Below are positions 24,301-34,503 of a DNA stretch of 64,000 bases, piece after piece. Each line of letters starts with the position of its first letter. The stretch's first letter is position 1. The notes under the pieces were generated by a model. The model made no database searches, was not told where the DNA came from, and saw only the letters and a program-made list of their open reading frames with translations. Where the stretch lies: NCBI GenBank assembly GCA_026770025.1, contig JAMXDE010000015.1, positions 1,795,160-1,859,159 of the forward strand, written 5' to 3'. Origin of the DNA: Craspedostauros australis. Its lineage: Eukaryota; Bacillariophyta; Bacillariophyceae; Mastogloiales; Achnanthaceae. The translations under genes were made by a program, and so were the position numbers.

Positions 24301-26587
24301 CATGGGCGATATCATGTTCCAGGAATACGGATCCACCAACCCGAACCTCGTCTTCCTCATCACCAACCTCATGAACATTCGCTTGGACATGCTGCCTCGC
24401 AACGACACGGCCAAGCGCTACGCCGTATCTCAGCTCAATCACGTGGTAGGTCAGCGCGCCATCACGTCCTGCTGCTCCTTCCTCGCCGCGGCGGAGCATT
24501 ACAAGATCGCGATTCGGTTGCTGCCCAACGAGATGGACGCCTCGGCTTATGCACCATCGTCCGCGACAGATGACCCACTGGCGAACGTTGACATCAAGCA
24601 GGTCAGTTGCCAGTACTACTCCAACGCGGCCGAATGCGCACAGTGCAACCAGAATTACGAACAGATGCGGTTGTACTGCGGGACCGTGATGGGCATGATC
24701 ACCAATACACCCAGCAGCAAGCGCACAACATTGCTGCTGGACCACATCCGCGTGTATCATACCTTCATGGATTCGATATTGCAGCAGCTATCCAACATCG
24801 ATCCCAGCTTCATGGCGGAGAATGCCGCGAATACCAAGACGATGACGGTCAATGGGGTGCACAACATCAACATGACCAGCGCACCCGCATCCAAATCCGT
24901 CATCAACACGCACACCAACACGTCCGTATCCACCACCATGAATCCGTTGAACGCGACCACCACCAGCGCCAACGGCGAAGTGTACAACGTCATTGACATG
25001 GGCATCGAGATTTTGTCGCAGCTGGGGGTTTCCTTCCAAAAAGGCAACCTCAATCGCACAGTGCGCGGAATCCTCAACACCAAAATCTCCGTCGAGCGCA
25101 TTTCGCCGGAACTCATGGAAACGCTGCAGTACGTTCGGGCCGACGAGGATCCGGTGCAGCAGGCCGTCATGAAAACCCTCGACAAGGTCATACTGGCATC
25201 GTACTACATGAAACCAGAATTCATGCCGAATGTCATCACCCGCAGCGTGCGTCGGACGTTGCAGTCCGGTATCACGAACGACTCGCCGCCAGCGTTCGCC
25301 TTGCTGGGGTTGCTGCTGACCTACTTCACGGGGGATTTCTCGATGGGAACAATGTACGCGGAGAACGCCGTGGGGATGATCCAGCGTGGGAAAGGGGTCG
25401 GCGGTGACAGCAGCGACGTCGTTGGCGGTCCAGCCGTTGCGCGACGACGATCCTCGTTCACCGTTTCGTCAACCAAGGATGGTGCCGCAGCGTCTCTGCA
25501 ACAGCGACGGTCGGAGCCACCGCTCGAGTACAACCGGAAGAGCAACGACGAGGACGCGTACTTCCATTTCACGACGGAATGCCGCACGATGTACATATGC
25601 TACGGCATGGTTCTGAATTGGACACGGCCGTGGGAGACCTGCCGCGAGCCATTGCTTGATGCGTACCACGTCGGCATGGCGAGCGGCGACGTCGAATCGG
25701 CGATGTGGTGCATGTACTACTACCTGGATTCGAGTTGGAACACGGGGTCCTCGTTGATTGCACTGGATAGGGACTTCTCGACCTACACGAAGGTGTGCCA
25801 AGATACGAACCAGTCGCTGCAGTACATGTGCCTGGCCATGAACTGGCAGGTGGTGCTGAACCTGAGCGGCATGTCATCCTCCAACCGTCGCACCGTGCTC
25901 ACGGGAGACGCGTTCGACGAGCGCGTGATCCTGCGTCAGCTGCAACAACGCTCCGTGAATGGTGGCGGCGGCAATTCGGGGAATGTTGTGGGTTCTGCCT
26001 CTGGCAGCATCTCCCTTCTCCAGATGATTCTGTATCGATACAAGCTGTACGCGGCGCTATACTTTGGGGAGTGGGATGTCGCTTTCAGCATAGGCTCCAG
26101 CATCATGGATGATTACTGCAAAAAGCTGCCTGGTCAGAGCGGGTGCATCTTCGTCACGTACATCAGCGGTCTGGCGGCGTTCGCGGCGTCCAAATTCAAA
26201 AGCAAGGACAAGAAATACAAGCGCCACGGGCGCAAGTGCCGCGACAGGTTGAAGGCGTGGGCGGACAAGGGGAACCCGAATTGCGTCCACTACGTGGCAA
26301 TGCTGGATGGAGAACAAGAAGCATCACGCGGTATGCTGGATACCGCCAGCAAGTTCTTCGAAAGCGCCATCCGATTGGCAGGTCGGCGTGGCATCCCGCA
26401 GGACCAAGCCATCGCCCATGAGCGTCTGGCGGAAGCGTGGCTGTATCATGGGGATTCGGACAATGCCAAGTACCATTTCCTGGAAGCGTTGCGGCTGTAC
26501 GGCGAATGGGGCGCAGCTCGCAAGGAAGAGCTGCTGCGAGAACGTTGCCGCAAAGTGTGGAAGACGGAGGAAACATTTAATCCGTAA
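21308..26587 (+). CDS. large STAND-type P-loop ATPase (COG3899-like)
   Basis: Intronless, 1759 residues, ATG in context CCAACATGA. The first 480 residues are Ser/Asn/Pro-rich and disordered. A P-loop NTPase domain follows: Walker A GPTGCGKST at 487-495, a helical segment, and a Walker-B-like strand VIWISENLQYSD at 675-686. An Asn/Lys low-complexity insert lies between these two motifs (about residues 595-640). A conserved block SIDLMMTMIQ follows Walker B. The C-terminal thousand residues are alpha-helical with TPR-like character (for example the region around YRYKLYAALYFGEWDVAF and the terminal ALRLYGEWGA). The layout matches predicted ATPases of the AAA_16/COG3899 type, used as signalling switches and often fused to kinases or cyclases; here no kinase or cyclase is fused. 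The usual D-D-L-Q-W-A-D Walker B is E-N-L-Q-Y-S-D. Codon use is C-rich and uniform, implying an active gene. Confidence 0.85.
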   Translation: MSAQQYSHNHGQHHNHGHEQERRNYGSPARPLTPSKFSAGNQPPETAPASQSFAMSGRNSNSTGNMNYRDGRNGRDGRNMARDTASSRMNSRMHNVSYSPKPAASRRVNASAMMSPASTKGRFMSSAGLILQQFEQQDQQDLSRSPRTHTQESSTVGRSNMGLQSHVQSRPPSLSAALHAPPTLSPTTTPLAPMMTATLSPGLAAAPLTTPAPVSPYAADQVVHQAEYNDSFHFNQPHPPGPNANANNRRYASGGGASSASTISTLSLDSLDTSIRSNGTPDYHPPQAFLMIPGNPATTTVIEEVPTNSAKHAASRHNAASASSVTCDAKPMHARHNETNSIHSAPPTVKRAPGTSAAPKAGLQKFDHRLRTMKAGSTTMSNNFVAREKQFRIIGNAMTQIFKAHAKSSAVPTEPTTRTPMPTAPVEPFRRRHSMKQQQRPFVGRTKSNDEDILRAMMDTGGAAPVTSTVMQNAARPQPRSWVVMSGPTGCGKSTLLSHVVKYQKHQQQLHGFFVHISLSLHHKDQPLATIHLFVLELCQQILNLPKTSKLRPQQDQTDPRRFQDLQHDLQSSLGIMERTVLSKILPKHMYDAIFARANANGKNSASSTNPRGNAYSNNATTASNNNKKKNNGAGNANGMRNTMPEGSSSLAEWRYQFQNALIQFLFVVSTYCPVIWISENLQYSDAPSIDLMMTMIQNTTLPHLGIITCHCTSVTQSPILRNMYQKLDQSKRTRSIRLVFVEMDNISQDQTHEWLDTFMGTTSSTQISELAEYLHEMTNGNFYFLEQYLRALLQMEMMHYQTDTKDYMLQDNVPSIRRLLRKRMKHAQQAPSILDFCKYQLSGTIFTSPTAATLLSLRSSTTNSIKSMAKHVLSLIACLGTFTISHSMIQLILNGFCGHRTAAAQNEHEAFFQQYFEISPSLLADSTKLNAIMKICQEEGWMTELSSAQGNNLYNVVSTATSNAHHVDRYYQFTHETIQEAAAKLISESKLSELQFRMGDIMFQEYGSTNPNLVFLITNLMNIRLDMLPRNDTAKRYAVSQLNHVVGQRAITSCCSFLAAAEHYKIAIRLLPNEMDASAYAPSSATDDPLANVDIKQVSCQYYSNAAECAQCNQNYEQMRLYCGTVMGMITNTPSSKRTTLLLDHIRVYHTFMDSILQQLSNIDPSFMAENAANTKTMTVNGVHNINMTSAPASKSVINTHTNTSVSTTMNPLNATTTSANGEVYNVIDMGIEILSQLGVSFQKGNLNRTVRGILNTKISVERISPELMETLQYVRADEDPVQQAVMKTLDKVILASYYMKPEFMPNVITRSVRRTLQSGITNDSPPAFALLGLLLTYFTGDFSMGTMYAENAVGMIQRGKGVGGDSSDVVGGPAVARRRSSFTVSSTKDGAAASLQQRRSEPPLEYNRKSNDEDAYFHFTTECRTMYICYGMVLNWTRPWETCREPLLDAYHVGMASGDVESAMWCMYYYLDSSWNTGSSLIALDRDFSTYTKVCQDTNQSLQYMCLAMNWQVVLNLSGMSSSNRRTVLTGDAFDERVILRQLQQRSVNGGGGNSGNVVGSASGSISLLQMILYRYKLYAALYFGEWDVAFSIGSSIMDDYCKKLPGQSGCIFVTYISGLAAFAASKFKSKDKKYKRHGRKCRDRLKAWADKGNPNCVHYVAMLDGEQEASRGMLDTASKFFESAIRLAGRRGIPQDQAIAHERLAEAWLYHGDSDNAKYHFLEALRLYGEWGAARKEELLRERCRKVWKTEETFNP

Positions 26588-26799
26588 GCTGTCAATTTTT
26601 GTTGTTGTTTCGTCGCGGAACACATGTACACACGAGTACCTGTACGAATATGATGCATGTTTGCTGTTGCTACATGTTATGTTGTTACGCGGTCAAGTTG
26701 TTTCTTTGGAAGCATTTGCGCTTATCCTATTATTGAATAGTGCTGTGGTTCATGTTCAGCTGGTTGAATTGTACTCGTATTGCAACGCAGACGCTGTGC

Positions 26800-27411
26800 C
26801 TACGCCAGCAGAATGGATTGCAAACGCTTGGATCGGGTCATGCGCCTCCACTTCTTTGGCGAGTTGGAGTGATGGTACCACTTGGAAGTGCGCCTCGACT
26901 TCTTCGACACGCTCTTCATGCGCGGTGTTGACTTGGGCGTTGTTGCGCCAATTGCGCTTGTTGCGGAAGATGTGGAGGCTGTCTCCACGGTGCTGACGGA
27001 TGCGTCGGTGGCGTCATCGTTGTTGCAGATGTTGTTATTCGTTTCTGGTGATGTGTCTGTCGATGCGTCTGTTGATGCAGTGATCACATCCATATTTGCA
27101 CCATGCTCCTTGTGGGTTTCAACATCCATTCCGCCAAAGTCGAACTCCAGCTTGCGTGGCGTTGGCATGGAGCGTGCCGAAGCTTGAGGTCCAACTTGTG
27201 CTTTTGCCGCCGATCCGTTGCGGAGATCCTCGATTTCCTTGATGAGCTTTTGCTTTTGCATCTTGGCTTGAGACACCAAGACAGTCCAGCAACGATGCTG
27301 CCGTTCAAGAGAACGAGTTTCCCGTTCCATCCAGTTCATGTTGGATTGCATGGATTTGGCCAACGTGGTGAGGTTGGCGAGGTGAAGAGAGGTGTGAGTT
27401 GTAATATCCAT
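26800..27411 (-). CDS. coiled-coil protein with basic C-terminal signature
   Basis: 203 residues from ATG 27411 (MDITTHTSLHLANL). A heptad-like segment (about residues 14-65, including NWMERETRSLERQ and AKMQKQKLIKEIEDLRN) predicts a coiled coil. A Thr/Ser/Asp-rich acidic middle follows, then a strongly basic end: KSVSKKSRRTSKW and the terminal PKKWRRMTRSKRLQSILLA. The same terminal motif ends the protein at 36224-36754, so the two are paralogues. No known family was recognised. Basic tail plus coiled coil would fit a nucleic-acid or membrane-surface binding protein (inference). Upstream open codons to 27672 lack an ATG and were excluded. Confidence 0.7.
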   Translation of the reverse strand: MDITTHTSLHLANLTTLAKSMQSNMNWMERETRSLERQHRCWTVLVSQAKMQKQKLIKEIEDLRNGSAAKAQVGPQASARSMPTPRKLEFDFGGMDVETHKEHGANMDVITASTDASTDTSPETNNNICNNDDATDASVSTVETASTSSATSAIGATTPKSTPRMKSVSKKSRRTSKWYHHSNSPKKWRRMTRSKRLQSILLA

Positions 27412-27668
27412 GGTGATAGTATTGTTGATGTAAAGGTAGGTACGTGGGGAGGACTCGTGAGTGTATGAGATGTTGGTTTGTTTGTGGTTTCGTTGATCGT
27501 TGTTTGATTTTGTGAGCTCAACACGAAGAGGAGCCAAAAACACGCCAACAGGTTCACGAGTTTTCGCTCTCGTTGTTGTTTTCATGGTTGTGTTTGGTCG
27601 GTGACAAGTTTGGATCGGTAGGAAGAAAACTTGATGCCATTGTGGATGGATTTGGTCCGCCGAGTCGT

Positions 27669-27872
27669 TCAAGTTCTTTGTCGATATATTTTAGTCGTAC
27701 CAGTCAACTGACCATACGTGATTTCAAGCAATTTTGACGCTACACGCATAAGACTAGGTAGCTCCAAACCCATCGTCACGCACTGGCCTGCCATCCTTGC
27801 GGTCACATCGACGCTCGGCCTCCTTGCTGCCCCGAACGGTGATGTGGGCGATTCTGGGGCGTTTGCGTTCAT
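27669..27872 (-). CDS. small hypothetical protein or first exon
   Basis: 67 residues from ATG 27872 (MNANAPESPTSPFGAARRPS, then DVTARMAGQCVTMGLELPSL). The composition is protein-like but no domain is recognised. The codons at KLLEIT/YGQ read CAC/GTATGG, a possible splice donor, so this may be an exon whose partner was not found. It lies between the coiled-coil gene and an LRR-tail fragment. Confidence 0.3.
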   Translation of the reverse strand: MNANAPESPTSPFGAARRPSVDVTARMAGQCVTMGLELPSLMRVASKLLEITYGQLTGTTKIYRQRT

Positions 27873-27991
27873 GGTGCAAGTTCTTTGGGTGGTGGGGATG
27901 AGGAGCTCTGTCTCCAATGGACCACGAGCGTGTGTGGCATGAGTAGGTACGGTGTATATACTTGAAAGTTGGTTTATGGTCAGGTTGTCGA

Positions 27992-28185
27992 TCATTCAAA
28001 CTCCGTTCTCGGCCCGCAAGTCTCGGTGTCCGCATCCCATGTACAAGATGCCCGGCACAGCGTCTCGTTCACCGTCGCATCTTCCGTAGAGCTCGAGCTG
28101 CCTGTTTCCAAGCACTTGTCGTATGATGGCGCGAATCTGGAATCGCCACACCACACGCATTCTCCATAGAAGCAGGTCTCGGCCC
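27992..28185 (-). pseudogene. solo Cys-rich tail of LRR membrane protein
   Basis: About 64 codons match the C-terminus of the complete LRR protein at 28627: YGECVWCGDSRFA, DKCLETGS, SCTWDADTETCGPRT and the last residues EFE (DFE in the complete gene), with a stop at 27992. One cysteine is changed (SYDKC instead of SCDKC). There are no leucine-rich repeats upstream; instead a plus-strand VOC fragment begins at the breakpoint. It is a partial duplicate without its ectodomain and is unlikely to be functional. Confidence 0.75.
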
Positions 28186-28425
28186 CGAGTCCGCGATCTG
28201 GAGCTTGCGGCGGAGTTCTACTCCAACGTAATGGGATGGGATGCGTCAAGGACCACAGCCTGGTCGTTTCCGATGATGAACTTCCGATGCCTCGCACTGC
28301 AGCGGTATCAACCACAGAGCAGTTCTGTGTATGAGACGGAGAGGAGTCTCGGAGTCATCGTCGTGCCGTGGGCGGCGCAACAGACGATGTTCTTTGGGGA
28401 TCTATCCAACAGTACGAGCTAGTCT
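28183..28425 (+). pseudogene. broken VOC/glyoxalase fragment
   Basis: The segment VRDLELAAEFYSNVMGWD matches the beta-alpha start of the intact VOC gene at 33205 (VHDLNLAKDFYGNVLGCVEG). Later QTMFFGDLSNS matches WTMFFKDPSGN before a stop. The metal-ligand His positions and most of the central sheet are missing or unrecognisable. It abuts the solo LRR tail, marking a rearrangement junction near 28185. Confidence 0.65.
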
Positions 28426-28626
28426 GGAGGAATGACAGGACGGACCTCCTGGATCTGGATCGCGCTTTGACCTTGTACTTGCTGGACTGCATGGCTTTGG
28501 GCACGTGGTTGACGGCAGGCGGCAATGATGGAAAACAACTAATCGAAGGATGCTCTCGGACGATACTCATCTCATGCAAAAGTATTCTACGAACTAGAAT
28601 GCCTTTCTCCTTGGTGCAGCCGATGA

Positions 28627-31223
28627 TCATTCAAAGTCCGTCCTTGGTCCGCACGTCTCCATCTCCGCGTCCCACGCGCAGGATGCCCCACACAGCTCCG
28701 CGCCCATCGTTGCATTTGCCACCTCGCCAGGGCTGCCCGTCTCCAGACACTTGTCGCACGATGATGCAAATCTCGAATCGCCACACCAAACGCATTCTCC
28801 ATAGTGACATGGATCAGGCCTGGACTCCCAAGATGAGATGCAATCCCCTCCTCCTTGAAAGCAGCAGTTGGTGCAGCAGGAACATGCCACTCGTGCGGCA
28901 TCTTCTCCATCATCTCTGCAATCAGCGTCAAGCTCGTCTATCAGAGGTTGGTCGCTTCGGCAAAAGATGGGATCCAGGTTTCCAATCAAGTCGGAACCCT
29001 CGAGCCACACCTCTTCAAGTTTCTTCATGTTGGCAAACTGCGTCGGCACCGCACCCTGCAGCAACGACTCGCTAAGATGCAGATACCGCATGTTCAGCAG
29101 TTGGGCCATCTCCACGGGTAGTGTTCCACCCACCTGGGAATCAATCAGCGATATGCGTCCCAACGTCGACACTTGCCCAATTTCCGTCGGGATGGAACCG
29201 CCGATGTCCGTGCCATACACATAGAGGAGCTCAAGCTTCGGAGCGTAGCCGATTTCGGAGGGGATAGTTCCGGAGAACTTGGTATCTCCGACATCAAACT
29301 CGAGCAATTCTGGCAGGCTCCCGATAAAGGTGGAGATTGTGCCCTCCAAGAACGGATTGACTTCGACCCAGATAATTTGCATGTTGTAGAAACAATACGT
29401 TTCCATTGGGTACGTCCCAACGAGGGCAAAGTGGTTCAACAAGAGCCTCTGAACGGTCCCATCTGTCTCGTTGCAGAAGATTCCTGCCTCGTCTGCGTCA
29501 TTCCAGTCACAAATGGATGTGTTTTGTGTCAAGAAATTGAGCTGAGTCGATGGCCAGTTTGGGCCCTCGGTGGCAAAGTAGAACACCACTGCCGCATACC
29601 GTTCGATCAAGTGTCGGAGACTGACGTCGTTCGCGTTTAGTATATCACCAACGCTCAGCTCTGTCGAGTTGTCACCAGCAACCAATCCGGTGGGAATGTT
29701 GTACTGCACCTCATCGATATCGTAGGAAGTGGAGAGCCACTCCATGGCCTTGTACTGTGGAGTGCCAGTATCCTCGAATGCTTCACGCTTTGTGAAAGTC
29801 GGTGCGCGGTCCAAGATGGGGAGGAGTCTGTCGACATACAGATCCACAATCGGCGCTGTTGGGGAGCCAGTCGTCGGACTTCCATTGGACGAGTCATCCT
29901 GTGAACGGACCAACACGATGGCCACAATCACAACGACGATGGCCACGAGGCATACTGCACCAAGTCCGCTGTACAGCATCCGCTTGGATTGTTGTGTCGA
30001 TGGTCCTCCTTCAGCCCCTTTCGCCGTTAGCGATGATGCTGTTTTCATCGTCGCGTCAAGCATGTCCGCAGAAGATTCAGTCGGCACTTCCGCGACGGCG
30101 ACGGCTGACACAGCGCCGGAGACCCGTTCCTGCACCCGTTCCTGGATTTCTAGTTCCATACGCTCATCGAACTGTTGTTGCATCTCCTCTCTGACGCGGT
30201 CGGCGATTTCATCATCGGTTGCCGCCAACGTCGCCGCGATTGGGACGGTCGGCACGCTGGCAAGGTTGTCAGGATTGTCGACTGCTGTTACGTCATCACG
30301 CATGATGTCTCCAGCTCCGCGGTCACCTCCGTGCAGTCCACTGCCGCTCTCAAAGGCACCTGGAAGGGTGATCCGTTGGCTATGGCGGTTCAACGGTGGA
30401 GGTGCTGGCATGACGGACCCATCAATCGTTGACCCGCTGCTCGTCCTCTGGAGAGTGCCACCCTCGGCATAAAGTCGAGGTAGGCGTGTTGGAGACGCTT
30501 TTGATTGTTGTGCCTTCTGGGAGGGACTCGTTTCGGTAGGGACGGTGTGATCCACACTGGACAACTTGGATTGTTGGGAGGTGACGTTCGATCGGAGCTG
30601 CGGCTGCTTCTTTGGATGATCCTTCGGAGGCTTGCCAGAAATACCCGTAGATTTGTCTGCATGAGGAGGTTGGTGAGGAAGGGGTTCTGTGCGATTTGAG
30701 AGGAGCAGGCAGCTCTCCGTTCATCAATCTGGCCGTGAGCAGGCTGCGAAGATTCATCTGCTTGGATGATTCTAAGCACCACTTCCATCTGGCCCGCTCT
30801 TTCCACAGAATGGTGCGCATCTCTTCGTGCCACTTCATTGCTCATGGCTGGGTGATCGGTCAATTTTGCGGGCCTGTTGCACAAGGGACTCTGCACATGA
30901 AACTTATGGGTACCCATATTTGTCGTTGGCGAGAAACCATACGCCAGGAATGGGCATGCCATCAAATAGAACCTTCACGAATGAGACGCAACGAATGACG
31001 CCGCAGGGTGCAACTCACCTGCTGTATCGCTCGCAGATGAATGATCGTCTTTATCCATCTCGATGCCTGTCCCGACCGGAGTTCCCACTGTCACTCTCAC
31101 TGACGCTTGCAATGGCGTCGTCGTGTCGGCAGCACGAGTACCCTGGCGGTCATCATCGTGGTTCGGCTCTTGCGCTGGCTCGGAAGGCGAGGGTGCTGGT
31201 GACGGTGGCTGCTCGTCGTCCAT
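28627..31223 (-). CDS. LRR membrane protein, cytoplasmic N-term, Cys-rich tail
   Basis: Exons 31223-31019 and 30686-28627 give 754 residues. The donor is GCAG/GTGAGT (phase 1) and the acceptor CGCACAG/AACCCC; the join keeps the frame and supplies the ATG (MDDEQPPSPAPSPSEP) that the second exon lacks. The N-terminal 300 residues are Pro/Ser/Thr/Asp-rich and presumably cytosolic. One transmembrane helix follows at about 307-328 (GLGAVCLVAIVVVIVAIVLV). Then come an N-terminal LRR cap (FYFATEGPNWPST, SICDWNDADEAGIFCNE) and about five plant-type LRRs (for example TKFSGTIPSEIGYAPKLELL, GGSIPTEIGQVSTLG). The tail holds cysteine clusters (CSCCTNCC, GECVWCGDSRF, CGASCAWD). Related diatom proteins are thought to be surface receptors or adhesion proteins; there is no kinase domain. 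Two degenerate relatives flank it. Confidence 0.82.
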
Positions 31224-33204
31224 GATGCGCGTGGTTGCAATGGCAGAGAGAGGAAGATGTGTGTCCACCTGGTTGGAACTTGGGGAAAAAGAGGCGGGGT
31301 GATCCTTGTCTGGCTCTTCCTTCGTCTCTTTTGTGGCACGTGTGTGGTCGCTTTGTCGCCTTCGTTGCTTCTGCGTGATCCCCTTGCTCCGTTCTCTCCA
31401 CAAAGCCGCTGGCTGATGGCGACGAGGGTGCTCGTGCGTCCCAGCGCAGGTCTGCGGGAGGGATGTGGCGGACGTGGCTGATGATTACGAGCAAGGGTGG
31501 TTTGGACCTATTTTGTTGGCGCGCCGGTGTCTTTTGTGACTGAAAGAGGCTAAAAACTCTGCCAAGGAACTCCAAAACCACCGCGCTGGCATAGCCGCTT
31601 TCGTTGACGAATCATAGTCTTCCGCGTGGCATTCGGAGCGGAGGCGAGCACAAAGAACAAGCAAGACATCGAAAGAACGCGAACATCTCTCCAGTCAACG
31701 AAGAGGAAATGTCAATGGATGACGTTGTTCGTCACGAAAAATGATATCTGGCCATGACTGGCGCGTGCGTCTTTTTGTCAACATCTTCCGCGGACTGCGC
31801 GTAGTGCGTGTGGAGTCAATCAGTCAGGCATCCATGGAGTGTCACGATGCTTCCTAGCAATGTGTTCCACTCATGGATTATCTACCTCCACATGTTCCGG
31901 ACTACTCTAAGAGGACTGCACATGAATCATCCCATCCCACTGCATTGGCTCCCGTACGTCAGCGCATCCATCAGTACTATGGTGTGTTTGGCGTCATGAA
32001 ATGCATCCTCGGGCCAAGAAGATTCGAGGGCTGGAAGTTGGAGATGACCCCGTTTGGTGTCTGTCGTGGGATGGACTGGTCTCGGCAGTCGGTGCGTATT
32101 AATACTCCGCGCACGGCAACCTGGATTTCTGGGAGGCACGATGGACCTCATCCTCGGGTGGTGCGTGGGAGGCTTGTCCGGAGTGGGTCTATCCACCGAC
32201 CTGAGCGAAGACTCTGCCCTTTGGTCTGCAAGAGGAATCTCGCCATCTCCATCTTCCAGTTCGTGGGTGGCCTGCGAAGAGTCTTCCGGAGCCATGGTCC
32301 AGAGAATGTCTTCATCCAGCATTGCTCTTTCCTTGGGCTGATGGGTTTCGATGGATTCATGATACGCCAACTTTGCTGGCGGTTCACATCAGAAGCATCT
32401 GGTTGATGGTCGGTGGAGTGATGCGGTGGCAGCAAATGACGCGACGATGGATGGCCCAGCACCATCGCCGTCGCCGCCAGGCACCGGGGACTGCGAGACT
32501 GTGTCCGCAGCAACTCCGATTCCGATCAGAGTCGCCACTGGCACCGTCATCAGTCTCGTAGTACTGGTGGCATCTTGGCGCTCATCGCCTGTGCCGATCC
32601 TGGAAGGCGACTCCGGTGACTCCGGTGGCTGTTGTTCGATCGTGATTCGTACTGCGGGTAGCTTGCATTGTGGTATGGTAATTGTACGTATGCTTCAGAC
32701 GGTGGAGAGTCCAAGTAATGGCAGAGCGTCGCAATGAAGAGCTGTGGATTTCTCCATACGCAAGACTGTGCGTATGACACGAGCACAAGTACGAGATGCT
32801 TGTGAGTTCTCTCCTTCGCTCATCCTCGTGTGTTGTCTTCTGTTGGCCGACAACAACAACGACAACAAATGGATTGATCTGAAGTGAATGCTCTGCGAAA
32901 AGATGAGTCTCGTGGAGTCGAGGAGATCGGCAATGACCAGAAAAGGTTGTCCACCATCCAATGCCAATCACCATGTTCAAGATGACGTCATTCTGTACAA
33001 CGCGAACGCCGACAAGGCGATCAGCCACTTTGGGGCCATCACTGGTACCATCACTGGGTATCATCCATCCAACAGCACCATGCAACCTCGCTCTTGTGTG
33101 GATCACCTCTGGTTCATCAACTGTATCACGCAGATTCATCTCGATTTATCCTGATTCCTCTCTCTCTCTCTCTCTCTCCCTCTCTCTTGTCATCGACCAA
33201 CAAC
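31224..33204. other. intergenic with possible LRR-protein remnants
   Basis: It holds the upstream region of the LRR gene at 31223 and of the VOC gene at 33205. On the minus strand, 32150-32370 encodes an acidic stretch (MLDEDILWTMAPEDSSQATH) resembling the cytosolic exon of an LRR membrane protein, but no transmembrane or LRR segment follows. The 32900-33130 segment is open on both strands without a recognisable domain. No complete gene is supported. Confidence 0.4.
33157..33187. repeat. CT microsatellite just upstream of VOC start
   Basis: A nearly pure (TC)n tract ends 17 bp before the ATG at 33205. Being pyrimidine on the sense strand and so close to the start, it is probably in the 5' UTR or core promoter (inference). 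Confidence 0.9.
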
Positions 33205-33984
33205 ATGATGCGCATCGCACCAGTGTTTGCCACTCTGGCTCCACTCACCGTCGTGTCCGCGACGGTTGGATCCACTGCCGGTTCGATTTCTGGACTTGCT
33301 GCTGCCATCAATGACTCAACGCAGTCGTCATCATTGGCATCCGCAGCAGCGGCCGCATCCTTCACACGCGGTCTTTCCACCCACGCTCCGCTTCTGCTGA
33401 CGAAACAAACAGCGACAGCTACAAGGTCGACGTTGTCATCCTCAGAGCGGTCACTTCAGAAGGCCCTCCTTTCCACACGAGGTGGAAGCGATGAACCCGC
33501 AACGGCAGAAGGACAGCAGCAGTACGAAACCTTGGCGTCGCCTGCCCCCGGATCGCCATTCCACTACGCATTTCCCGTCCACGATCTGAACCTCGCCAAG
33601 GACTTCTACGGTAACGTTCTGGGATGCGTCGAGGGCCGCAGCTCGGAGAAGTGGCAGGACTACAGCCTGCACGGGCATCAAATTGTGGCGCACTGGGTCG
33701 GCAGCGACTACAGGTGCAAGGACTACTACAACCCGGTCGATGGTGACGAGGTCCCCGTGCCTCATACCGGATTGGCGCTGACCGTGGAACAGTTCCACGA
33801 TCTGGCGGATCGACTGAAGCAGGCCGGCATCGAATTCATCATCGAGCCGCACCTGCGCTTCCAAGGGATGCCGGGTGAGCAGTGGACGATGTTCTTCAAG
33901 GATCCATCTGGAAACAACCTGGAGTTCAAGGCCATGACGAAGCTCGAGAACCTCTTCGCGAAGTACAACGTTGTTGACAAGTGA
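33205..33984 (+). CDS. VOC superfamily (glyoxalase/dioxygenase-like) protein
   Basis: 259 residues from ATG 33205 (a second ATG is adjacent); the frame is open upstream without ATG. The first 20-25 residues form a signal peptide (MMRIAPVFATLAPLTVVSAT), and a Ser/Ala/Thr-rich region to about residue 105 looks like a transit peptide, suggesting import to the plastid or another complex organelle. The catalytic-type domain covers 115-245: FHYAFPVHDLNLAKDFYGNV, GRSSEKWQDYSLHGHQIVAH, NPVDGDEVPVPHTGLAL, and WTMFFKDPSGNNLEFKAM. Candidate metal ligands are His120/His164 and Glu240. This is the VOC subgroup common in bacteria and algae; its substrate is unknown. Length is normal for a single VOC domain plus targeting leader. 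A broken relative lies at 28183-28425. Confidence 0.9.
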   Translation: MMRIAPVFATLAPLTVVSATVGSTAGSISGLAAAINDSTQSSSLASAAAAASFTRGLSTHAPLLLTKQTATATRSTLSSSERSLQKALLSTRGGSDEPATAEGQQQYETLASPAPGSPFHYAFPVHDLNLAKDFYGNVLGCVEGRSSEKWQDYSLHGHQIVAHWVGSDYRCKDYYNPVDGDEVPVPHTGLALTVEQFHDLADRLKQAGIEFIIEPHLRFQGMPGEQWTMFFKDPSGNNLEFKAMTKLENLFAKYNVVDK

Positions 33985-34503
33985 TTTTGATGTCCGATGA
34001 TTGATGGCCGCTCTGCTATTATACTGGGGCAGACAGATATGGACATCTCTCTCTCTCTCTCTCTCCTTCTCTCCATCCGTTTGATTTGAGAACGCAATTG
34101 GTTGTCATTGCGCTGCGTTGTGCTGCACTCGGGTGCGTCGTGAGCATCGTGGTCCTGGTAGAAAGGGCAGAGCTGCCGACCAACACACTGAACATCAGAG
34201 CGAAAGAATGAGCATGAGCGTGGTCGTCGAAGCGAGACGTCTGCTGTGAGAGATTGTGAGATACCTTGCACATGCATACTCATAGATCTGCCGCGCCGTC
34301 TCAAATACAGAAACTGCTTGCACTAACCATCCCCAAAGAAAGCAATCCATTCGTAGAGCATCATGCCACACCATGCTATTTGATTCTCATAGCTCGTTGG
34401 AGCATTATGTCGTTTGCCCGCTCTTCTCGTGCTGTCATCGCGCAAGCATAGATACACCTATATATCCACGCATGCATGCACACGCATGTGGCCGCTGATG
34501 AGT
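33985..34503. other. intergenic with CT tract
   Basis: 3' region of the VOC gene; (CT)n at 34046-34065. No gene seen. Confidence 0.5.

Noticed and set aside
27411-27872. Splicing of the small 27669-27872 frame onto the coiled-coil gene
   Set aside because: The possible donor CAC/GTATGG exists, but no acceptor AG lies close before MDITTH, and the coiled-coil gene has its own good ATG.
31927-32786. Complete second LRR membrane protein gene upstream of 31223
   Set aside because: Only an acidic leader-like stretch is visible; no transmembrane helix, LRR or Cys-rich tail follows.
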